This document shows positions 1 through 5,160 of a stretch of 9,587 nucleotides of DNA, piece after piece. The DNA is taken from assembly GCA_045593985.1 (NCBI GenBank), contig JAZNXR010000038.1, positions 1 to 9,587 on the forward strand, written 5' to 3'. How positions within the stretch are numbered: the stretch's first letter is position 1; the number at the start of each line of letters is the position of its first letter. The stretch is from Colimorpha_A sp045593985. Lineage in GTDB: Bacteria > Bacillota > Clostridia > Oscillospirales > CAG-272. Under the pieces are notes generated by a model. It was not told where the DNA came from, made no database searches, and saw only the letters and a program-made list of their open reading frames with translations. A program made the translations under genes and the position numbers.

Positions 1-25
1 CAAAAGCGGTGTTACATCAGTTTGT

Positions 26-130
26 GTTACCCTCTCCGGCACTTCGTGCCACCTCTCCCGGAGGGCGAGGCAAGAAACGTCTCGATGCTTTGCCACGTTG
101 TTCGTAGGGCGGTGCCTTGGTGCCGCCGTT
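26..130. repeat. GC-rich interspersed repeat, copy 1
   Basis: This intergenic stretch shares several blocks, in the same order, with 2067-2263. The first block starts ACCCTCTCCG (29-38) and runs into a 5-bp hairpin closed by TTC (GGCAC/GTGCC, 38-50). A second block ends in GGGCGAGGCAAGA (63-75). A third is a 25-bp segment at 104-128 that is identical to 2239-2263 and folds on itself (GGCGG...CCGCC). No plausible protein is encoded. The self-folding blocks and intergenic position downstream of a gene suggest a non-coding dispersed element of the REP or MITE sort. Membership of a genome-wide family is inferred from only two copies here. Confidence 0.75.
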
Positions 131-150
131 TCCAAAGGAACAACTATATT

Positions 151-196
151 AAACACAAAACAGGCGACCGACATGGGAGTTCCCAAGGGGCGCCTG
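151..196 (-). terminator. Rho-independent terminator of the cyclophilin lipoprotein gene
   Basis: Just after the stop codon of the minus-strand gene ending at 204, the arms CAGGCG (161-166) and CGCCTG (191-196) can pair. Inside them an inner stem TGGGA/TCCCA forms around a two-base AC (174-185). On the minus strand the structure is followed by the T-rich run TTTTGTGTTT (151-160). The internal loops are asymmetric, so the stem is not perfect, but location and T-run fit an intrinsic terminator. Confidence 0.6.
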
Positions 197-203
197 CTTC
201 TTA

Positions 204-845
204 TTATTCGGGAATTTTGGGTGTCGATACGATATTAACGAATCTGACCTCTGCCATCGTTTGAAGCTTGGTTGCCTTTTTGCCGATCTGACTTGCTGCG
301 ATCTTATCGAGCGTGCCATAGCCTGCAAGCATCTTTCCGAATGCGGCGTAATAGTTGTCAAGGGATTCGCTGTTACGGAGCGATGTTTCGGTAACGATAA
401 AGAACTGGGTTGATGCGCTGTTGAATGCCGACGTGCGAGCCATTGAGATAACGCCACGCTCGTGCTTTATCGAATTCATAACGCCGTTTGCGCGGAATTC
501 GCCCTTTATTGTCGGTCGGTCGCCGTTTGATATACCGTCACCGTCGGGATCGCCGCCCTGAATTACGAAGCCCGGCTCGATGCGGTGGAAGGTTATTCCG
601 TCATAATATTCTTCGGCAACGAGGCTCTTGAAATTCGCAACCGTTTCGGGTGCTTCATCGGGATCAAGCTCGATGAGCATAGCATCGCCGCTTTTCATAA
701 CGATACGGATATAGTTTGTCGGAAGCTCAGTTTGCTCAACGACGTAGCCGTCGATCTCGGTCACGTTATAATCGACCTTTTCGCCACAGGCAAAGAGCGA
801 AAGCATCATAACAAACGAAAGAACAATAAGAATCAGCTTTTTCAT
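204..845 (-). CDS. Cyclophilin-type peptidyl-prolyl cis-trans isomerase, lipoprotein
   Basis: The 213-residue product is a cyclophilin (PPIase), which speeds cis-trans isomerisation of X-Pro bonds and probably helps exported proteins fold on the outer face of the membrane. Residues 1-20 form a lipoprotein signal peptide: KK, a hydrophobic core and a lipobox ending LFAC, so Cys20 would be lipidated after cleavage. The cyclophilin domain spans about 43-205. Hallmarks are FHR (86-88, the catalytic Arg), GFVIQGGDP (92-100), GVISMAR (131-137), NSASTQFFI (142-150) and the AAFGKM segment near 167-172. The ATG at 845 is preceded at good distance by AAGGGG. The gene is monocistronic, divergent from ytvI, with its own promoter and terminator. 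It is short for a two-domain foldase, so it is a single-domain enzyme; the natural substrate cannot be told from sequence. Confidence 0.93.
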   Translation of the reverse strand: MKKLILIVLSFVMMLSLFACGEKVDYNVTEIDGYVVEQTELPTNYIRIVMKSGDAMLIELDPDEAPETVANFKSLVAEEYYDGITFHRIEPGFVIQGGDPDGDGISNGDRPTIKGEFRANGVMNSIKHERGVISMARTSAFNSASTQFFIVTETSLRNSESLDNYYAAFGKMLAGYGTLDKIAASQIGKKATKLQTMAEVRFVNIVSTPKIPE

Positions 846-873
846 AATTACCCCTTAATAATTTACTGACACC

Positions 874-902
874 ATTTTAACACACGCAAAGCAAAAAATC
901 AA
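874..902 (-). promoter_or_regulatory. Sigma-A-type promoter of the cyclophilin gene
   Basis: On the minus strand TTGATT (897-902) and TAAAAT (874-879) are separated by exactly 17 bases. The -10 lies about 28 bases upstream of the start codon, leaving room for a short leader with the AAGGGG ribosome binding site. This is a good vegetative promoter match with one mismatch in the -10 and two in the -35. Confidence 0.65.
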
Positions 903-937
903 TTAACGAAAGGTGAATTTAAGATATAAATACGGTG

Positions 938-943
938 TATAAT
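938..943 (+). promoter_or_regulatory. Possible -10 element of ytvI
   Basis: A perfect TATAAT lies about 30 bases upstream of the ytvI start. At 17 bases upstream the sequence is GAATTT, a poor -35, so the promoter is either weak, helped by an activator, or read by another sigma factor. No clean SigE or SigG consensus was found. Confidence 0.35.
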
Positions 944-972
944 TAAATCAAAGAAATACGGTGAGGTGAATT

Positions 973-2040
973 ATGGATCTGCCGCCGAAGGGATATAAAA
1001 GAAATCTCGTTCTTATTGCCTATATTGCGTCCGCCATGCTCGGCGCATATATTTTTATAAAATTTCTGCTCGCTCCGCTTTTGCCGTTTATAATTGCGTA
1101 CACCGCTGCGCTGTTTTTGCATCCGACGATCGACAGGATCTGCAAACGGACGCACCTGAAAAGAAAATTCGTTGCCTTTTGCACCGTTTTCGTTGTTTTC
1201 GGCGCTGTATTTGCGTTATCGTGGCTCTTTTTCGGAAGAATGGCGTCGGAATTAACCTCAATGATGTCGGATCTGTCAGACGGCGGTGCGGAATTTATTG
1301 AGAATATGATCAGCTCGGGCGACAGCGTAATGAAAAAGCTTCCTCTGCTTTCGAAAATCGATAACAAGGAGGCGCTTAACGTGATTCGCCGTGCGACGGC
1401 TAATATGCTTGAGGGGGCTCTATCCTCCCTTTCGTCAAAAATTCCGAGCGTCATTATGAGCTTCGTTTCGTCTCTGCCCGGAATTTTACTGTTTTTGATA
1501 ACGCTTGTCGTTGCGACGTTCTATCTCGGGGCGGATGTTTCGACACTAAACTGCTCTATCACAAGGCTTTTGCCAAGAGAAAAGCGCCCTCGGCTTTTCA
1601 AAACGAAGGAAAAGCTCATGAGCGCCGCAAAAAAATATATAACCGCATATCTGATTATTTTGACGATCACCTTTGCGCAGCTTTATATCGGCTTTTCGAT
1701 ATTGAAAATACCGTATGCCCTGACGCTCTCGGCACTTATTGCGCTTATTGATATTCTGCCTGTTCTCGGAGTCGGAACGGTGCTTGTTCCGTGGGCGATA
1801 GTGCTTTATCTTGCGGGAAACAGCTACACGGCGACCGGGCTTCTGATAATTTTCGGAATCATTTGGCTCGGACGCCAGATCTCCGAGCCGAAAATTGTCG
1901 GCGAAAGCATAGGTCTATCGCCGCTTTTAACCCTTGCGGCAATGTATATCGGATTTAGCCTGATGGGGTTCTTCGGACTTTTCGTTTTTCCGATTGCCGC
2001 AATAATCGCAAAATGTGTCTTTGAAGCAAGCAGGGAGTAA
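973..2040 (+). CDS. ytvI: AI-2E-family membrane protein, probably sporulation protein YtvI
   Basis: This 355-residue polytopic membrane protein belongs to the AI-2E transporter/PerM family (PF01594). Hydrophobic segments lie at about 13-35, 36-50, 66-88, 158-186, 221-243, 247-281 and 286-345. Between residues 90 and 157 lies a soluble, charged stretch, as is usual in the family. The conserved C-terminal signatures are present: DILPVLGVGT (260-269), RQISEPKIVG (301-310) followed by GLSPLLTL, and a final glycine-rich hairpin. Length and the DILPVLG form match the subgroup annotated as sporulation integral membrane protein YtvI in Clostridia and Bacilli; its transported substrate is unknown. The ATG at 973 follows GGTGAGGTG by four bases, a strong site. 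The gene is alone on its strand, divergent from the cyclophilin and convergent with the broken sigG. A general AI-2E-type transporter with no sporulation role remains possible. Confidence 0.85.
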   Translation: MDLPPKGYKRNLVLIAYIASAMLGAYIFIKFLLAPLLPFIIAYTAALFLHPTIDRICKRTHLKRKFVAFCTVFVVFGAVFALSWLFFGRMASELTSMMSDLSDGGAEFIENMISSGDSVMKKLPLLSKIDNKEALNVIRRATANMLEGALSSLSSKIPSVIMSFVSSLPGILLFLITLVVATFYLGADVSTLNCSITRLLPREKRPRLFKTKEKLMSAAKKYITAYLIILTITFAQLYIGFSILKIPYALTLSALIALIDILPVLGVGTVLVPWAIVLYLAGNSYTATGLLIIFGIIWLGRQISEPKIVGESIGLSPLLTLAAMYIGFSLMGFFGLFVFPIAAIIAKCVFEASRE

Positions 2041-2066
2041 AAGGGGAGTAATATCGGTTATTTTGC

Positions 2067-2263
2067 GGGCGACCGGTGGTCGCCCATACACCCTCTCCGC
2101 CCCTTCGGGGCACCGTCTCGCTGCGGCTTCGGTCACGCCGCGGCTCTGACTGCCACCGGCAGTCATTCACTACCGCGCCGCCGCTTCGCTACCCGAAGGG
2201 CGAGGCAAGAGGGCGTGGCGAAGATTTGTTATGTTGTTGTAGGGCGGTGCCTTGGTGCCGCCG
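2067..2263. repeat. GC-rich interspersed repeat, copy 2, mosaic with an inserted module
   Basis: This fills nearly all the space between ytvI and the broken sigG. It starts with a perfect 8-bp hairpin with a GGT loop (GGGCGACC/GGTCGCCC, 2067-2085). It then repeats the copy 1 order: ACCCTCTCCG (2090-2099), a GCCCC/GGGGC hairpin with the same TTC loop (2099-2111), a GGGCGAGGCAAGA block (2199-2211) and the 25-bp block identical to copy 1 (2239-2263). Relative to copy 1, roughly 80 extra bases sit between the TTC hairpin and the GGGCGAGG block. They carry another perfect 8-bp hairpin with an ACC loop (2147-2165). The loop sequences and block order suggest mobile or recombining modules; open frames across it look spurious. 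Confidence 0.75.
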
Positions 2264-2303
2264 CAAAAAATCGATGTAACTACAAATACATTATGCGGCT
2301 TTT

Positions 2304-2609
2304 TCACCGCAGGACATTGGTCGGCACGGCGTAGGTGGAAAATTTGACATCGAGGTCGGTATTGAAGTTATCGACGGCTTTGATAAGTCCGACACAGCCG
2401 ACTTGAAAGAGGTCGTCGACGTTTTCCTTTCTATTCAGAAACCGCTGAACGATGCTTAAAACAAGGCGAAGATTTCCGTCGATCAGCCGTTTTCTTGCTT
2501 CCACATCTCCTACCTTTGCTTTCAGCAGCAATTCCCTTTTTTCTTCGTCGGTGAGTGTTGGCAGGTTTGCCGTATTCACTCCGCAAATTTCTACCTTATT
2601 ATAATACAT
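2304..2609 (-). pseudogene. sigG: RNA polymerase sporulation sigma factor SigG, 3'-truncated remnant
   Basis: From the ATG at 2609 the frame reads the SigG N-terminus: YNKVEICGV (3-11), then GNLRLVLSIVQRF (45-57), DDLFQVGCVGL (65-75) and VKFSTYAVP (88-96). SigG proteins are about 255-260 residues and normally continue from AVP into the rest of region 2, which contacts the -10, then regions 3 and 4. Here similarity stops at residue 96 (about 2322), and five unrelated codons lead to a stop. Roughly 160 residues are missing, including all -35 recognition, so the product cannot be a working sigma factor. The remaining part covers regions 2.1-2.2, the core-binding side. GGAGGAG sits four bases before the ATG, which decides this start over the in-frame ATG at 2624. 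No other piece of sigG is in the window; only 58 bases separate the break from repeat copy 2. A full copy elsewhere, or an assembly error, cannot be excluded. Confidence 0.88.
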
Positions 2610-2658
2610 AAAACTCCTCCGCATAATACTGTTTTAAGTATTGACACGGAGGAGTTTT
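2610..2658 (-). promoter_or_regulatory. RBS-hiding hairpin in the sigG leader
   Basis: A perfect 12-bp inverted repeat (AAAACTCCTCCG at 2610-2621, CGGAGGAGTTTT at 2647-2658) brackets a second, inner 6-bp stem (AATACT 2625-2630, AGTATT 2637-2642) with a six-base loop. On the minus strand the 3' arm is the sigG Shine-Dalgarno GGAGGAG, and it ends directly at the ATG, so folded mRNA would hide the ribosome binding site. Secondary structure in the leader that lowers translation has been reported for Bacillus subtilis sigG (from memory). It could also slow or end transcription coming from the PFL gene, though the T-run is only TTTT. Confidence 0.7.
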
Positions 2659-2664
2659 TATTAT

Positions 2665-2692
2665 ACAGTTTTTGCCTTAAGGGAAAAATTGT
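2665..2692. promoter_or_regulatory. 28-bp near-perfect palindrome after the PFL gene
   Basis: Centred between 2678 and 2679, the two 14-base halves pair at 12 of 14 positions, with a G-T wobble at one of the other two and a single G-G mismatch. The core is CCTTAAGG flanked by T5/A5 runs and ACA/TGT ends. It starts one base inside the PFL stop codon and ends seven bases before the sigG leader hairpin. There is no T-run beyond it on either strand as in a classic terminator, so it could be a dimer-binding operator or an mRNA 3'-end hairpin. Confidence 0.5.
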
Positions 2693-4050
2693 CAGTTCTT
2701 GAGGCTATGGATCGGGGCGGGAATTCTGCCGCCGCGAGAGATAAACTTTTGGCAGGAATAGGGGTTTACATTGATTATCGGTGCATAGCCGAGAAGTCCG
2801 CCGAAGTTTACGGTTTCGCCGACTCTCTTTCCCTCAACCGGGATAACGCGGACTGCGGTAGTCTTTGTATTTGCTACGCCTATTGAGATCTCGTCTGCGA
2901 TAATTCCGCTTATCGTGTCTGCCGTTGTGTCGCCCGATACCGCAATCATATCAAGTCCAACGGAGCATACTGCAGTCATTGCTTCGAGCTTCTCGATCGT
3001 GAGTGCGCCCTTTGCGACTGCTTCGATCATTCCCGCATCCTCGGAGACGGGGATGAATGCGCCCGAAAGACCGCCAACGAAGCTTGATGCCATTACGCCG
3101 CCCTTTTTGACCGCGTCGTTAAGAAGTGCCAGCGCCGCAGTCGTTCCGGGTGCGCCTACGCTTTCGAGTCCCATGCCTTCAAGTATATGTGCTACCGAGT
3201 CACCGATTGCAGGTGTCGGAGCAAGAGAAAGGTCAACGATGCCAAAAGGCACGCCGAGTCGGCTTGATGCCTCGCAAGCAACGAGCTGTCCCATTCGGGT
3301 TATCTTAAATGCTGTTTTCTTTATAAGGTCAGACAGCTCGGAAAAGGAGCAGTCGCCTGCACGATTGATCGCGCTCGATACAACTCCCGGGCCTGATACA
3401 CCGACGTTAATTACGGTTTCGGGCTCGCCTACGCCGTGGAATGCGCCTGCCATGAAGGGGTTATCCTCGGGAGCGTTCGCGAATACCACGAATTTAGCAC
3501 AGCCTATTGATTCTCTGTCTGCGGTGAGCGCTGCTGTTTTCTTGATAATATGTCCCATTCGAGCTACGGCATCCATATTGATTCCTGCCTTGGTCGATGC
3601 GACGTTTACCGATGAGCATACACGCTCTGTTTCGTTCAGCGCATAAGGAATTACGTTCAGTAGGCGCTCTGCTCCTTTGGTCATTCCCTTCTGAACGAGC
3701 GCAGAATATCCGCCTATAAAGTTTACTCCGAGGTCGGATGCAGCGCGGTCGAGAGTTCTTGCGAGCTTAAGATATCCGTCCTCCGAAATATCTCCGCCAA
3801 CGAGAGATATAGGGGTTATTGAAATTCTCTTGTTTATAATCGGAATTCCGTACTCCTTTTCGATGTCGCAAGCTGTCGGAACGAGCTTTTCCGCGGTTTT
3901 CGTGATCTTATCGTAGACCTTATCGCACAGCTTGTCCTCGTCCTCACTTACGCAATCGTAGAGCGAAATTCCCATTGTGACGGTTCTTATGTCAAGGTTT
4001 TCCTCGCGGATCATATTGATCGTTTCGAGGATATTTTTCATATCTATCAT
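2692..4050 (-). CDS. PFL family protein (UPF0210/DUF711)
   Basis: The 452-residue soluble protein has no signal peptide or membrane segment and is full length for the family. It matches UPF0210 (DUF711): the N-terminal IRTVTMGISLYDC region (21-33), the TPISLVGGD segment (79-87), NVGVSGPGVVSSAI (215-228), LSLAPTPAIGDSVAHILE (274-291) and the Gly-rich GAPGTTAALALLNDAVKKGG (299-318) and SSFVGGLSGAFIPVSED (322-338). The fold is distantly related to pyruvate formate-lyase, but I see no glycyl-radical motif, and no reaction has been established for the family. Its close partner is the ACT-domain gene directly upstream, with only nine bases between stop and start. This pairing recurs across Gram-positive bacteria, for example SP_0238/SP_0239 in Streptococcus pneumoniae. 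GAGGTGG a few bases before the ATG at 4050 favours this start over the ATG nine bases further in. Confidence 0.93.
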   Translation of the reverse strand: MIDMKNILETINMIREENLDIRTVTMGISLYDCVSEDEDKLCDKVYDKITKTAEKLVPTACDIEKEYGIPIINKRISITPISLVGGDISEDGYLKLARTLDRAASDLGVNFIGGYSALVQKGMTKGAERLLNVIPYALNETERVCSSVNVASTKAGINMDAVARMGHIIKKTAALTADRESIGCAKFVVFANAPEDNPFMAGAFHGVGEPETVINVGVSGPGVVSSAINRAGDCSFSELSDLIKKTAFKITRMGQLVACEASSRLGVPFGIVDLSLAPTPAIGDSVAHILEGMGLESVGAPGTTAALALLNDAVKKGGVMASSFVGGLSGAFIPVSEDAGMIEAVAKGALTIEKLEAMTAVCSVGLDMIAVSGDTTADTISGIIADEISIGVANTKTTAVRVIPVEGKRVGETVNFGGLLGYAPIINVNPYSCQKFISRGGRIPAPIHSLKN

Positions 4051-4059
4051 CGAGCCACC

Positions 4060-4329
4060 TCAAATATTATGCATTGAGTTGAAGATGTCCTCGTGCATCG
4101 TATGTATGACGAGATTATTCTTTTCTCCGAGCTCGGTCATTTCGTCGATAAAGGATGCGAAGGGAATCGTCAGCGTACTGATGTCAACGACCATAATCAT
4201 TGCGAAATATTCGCTTAATACCGACTGCGAAATATCAACGATATTCGCCTTGTGCTCTGCGCAAGTGGCGCTTACCTTGGCGATAATGCCCATGCTGTCG
4301 CGTCCGGTTACTGAAATTACTGCTTTCAT
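4060..4329 (-). CDS. ACT domain-containing protein (UPF0237)
   Basis: This 89-residue protein is a single stand-alone ACT domain. Residues 1-12 (MKAVISVTGRDS) form the first beta strand and ligand loop; GIIAKVSATCAEHKANIVDISQSV (14-37) gives the typical helix and second strand, and FAMIMVVDIS (42-51) the third. ACT domains usually dimerise and bind amino acids or similar small ligands to control a partner enzyme. This one resembles the UPF0237 group that is almost always linked to a PFL-family gene, which here follows after nine bases; the likely partner is therefore that protein (inference from context). GGAGG lies seven bases before the ATG. A likely promoter sits just upstream, overlapping the end of the methyltransferase gene. 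Ligand and function are unknown. Confidence 0.93.
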   Translation of the reverse strand: MKAVISVTGRDSMGIIAKVSATCAEHKANIVDISQSVLSEYFAMIMVVDISTLTIPFASFIDEMTELGEKNNLVIHTMHEDIFNSMHNI

Positions 4330-4347
4330 AATATCCTCCGAGATTTA

Positions 4348-4384
4348 ATGTATACATAATACTCCTTTTGGAGCATAAAATCAA
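4348..4384 (-). promoter_or_regulatory. Probable promoter of the ACT-PFL pair, with inverted repeats
   Basis: On the minus strand TTGATT (4379-4384, overlapping the stop codon of the methyltransferase gene) and TATTAT (4356-4361) are 17 bases apart. The spacer contains a hairpin-forming repeat, ATGCTCC-AAAA-GGAGTAT with one G-T pair (4359-4376). A 10-bp perfect palindrome ATGTATACAT (4348-4357) overlaps the -10 and the expected start point. Either repeat could be a repressor site. The leader would be about 20 bases. Confidence 0.5.
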
Positions 4385-5160
4385 TAGTTTTTCTGCCTAA
4401 AAACCTCAAAACCGACAACTGTTGCCGCTGATGCCGCTGAAAGAGATGCATCAAATTCACGGCCGTACTCGATTCTGACTATACTGTCTGCCTTTTCGAG
4501 AATCGCCTTTGAGATTCCTCGCTTTTCACCGCCGATTACAAGGAGGATCGGATAAGACAGATCCGCTTCGTAGATCGGTACGGATTTTTCAATATCGGCG
4601 CAGACGATCCTGTAGCCTTTATTTTTGAAGATTTCGACTGCGTTTTCAAAGGATTCGTCAGAATAGACGTGAAGCAGCTCCGATGCGCCCGCAGAGGCTC
4701 TGCAAACAACGCCTGACGCTGTCATCCAGTTTCGCTTTCCGAGAATCACTCCGTCTGCGCCCGCAGCATAAAGGGAACGGAGAGCGTAGCCGAAATTATA
4801 GGGATCCTCGACGCCTTCTATCATAACGTAGAAGCCGTTATCCTTGATGCTTGTCAGCTCTGTAGGAAGAAGCGTTCTTTCGGTGCAATCTGCGATAATG
4901 CCTCCGTGTGTATTCCCCGTTGCCATTTCGTCGATTTCTTCTTTTTCGGTCAGCTTGATTTCGAATCCCAGCTCGTTTGCTCTGTGAGTCAACCAGCTTA
5001 ATTCTTTTTTCTCTTTTTCGGCACGTTCTAATGAGTAGTAAACGGTTTTTATTCTTCTGTCGTTGCTTCCGTTTTTTTCCGAAACCGAAATAAGCGTTCG
5101 AAGTGAGACTATTCCCTCAAAGAGGTTGCTTTCCTTAAATCTTGAATACTCTTTTTTCAT
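4381..5160 (-). CDS. TrmH/SpoU-family RNA 2'-O-ribose methyltransferase
   Basis: The 259-residue enzyme is a SPOUT (trefoil-knot) methyltransferase that would use S-adenosylmethionine to methylate a ribose 2'-OH in tRNA or rRNA. Residues 10-95 look like the N-terminal RNA-binding domain, ending in the NTHGGIIADC strand. The catalytic domain has motif 1, NFGYALRS (122-129, Arg128 catalytic in the family), and motif 2, VIGGEKRGIS (208-217). Motif 3 is SLSAASAATV (239-248). In RlmB and TrmH, motif 3 begins SLN; here the Asn is Ser, which I believe occurs in a clostridial subgroup. RlmB (23S G2251) is the nearest well-known relative, but the target cannot be assigned. The start codon overlaps the stop of the upstream beta-helix gene (ATGA), and GGAG lies inside that gene's end, so translation is probably coupled. 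Confidence 0.88.
   Translation of the reverse strand: MKKEYSRFKESNLFEGIVSLRTLISVSEKNGSNDRRIKTVYYSLERAEKEKKELSWLTHRANELGFEIKLTEKEEIDEMATGNTHGGIIADCTERTLLPTELTSIKDNGFYVMIEGVEDPYNFGYALRSLYAAGADGVILGKRNWMTASGVVCRASAGASELLHVYSDESFENAVEIFKNKGYRIVCADIEKSVPIYEADLSYPILLVIGGEKRGISKAILEKADSIVRIEYGREFDASLSAASAATVVGFEVFRQKNY

Noticed and set aside
2076..2279. Short open frames across repeat copy 2 and across copy 1 (22-264)
   Set aside because: They consist of translated hairpin repeats rich in Arg and Pro, with no start signals.
2294..2311. TGCGG/CCGCA hairpin just after the broken sigG frame
   Set aside because: The stem has only five pairs, and no T-run follows it on the minus strand, so a terminator call is not supported.
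2264..2609. A skin-like excisable element interrupting sigG
   Set aside because: No recombinase gene, attachment-site repeat or other half of sigG is present in the window, so it is kept only as one possible explanation.
2641..2886. Plus-strand open frame starting within the sigG leader region
   Set aside because: Most of it is antisense to the 3' end of the PFL gene, and its upstream GGAGG-like bases belong to the sigG hairpin.
2915..3646. Plus-strand open frame of 243 codons across the PFL gene
   Set aside because: It is antisense to a conserved gene, has no convincing ribosome binding site and encodes a low-complexity Ser/Ala/Pro-rich product.
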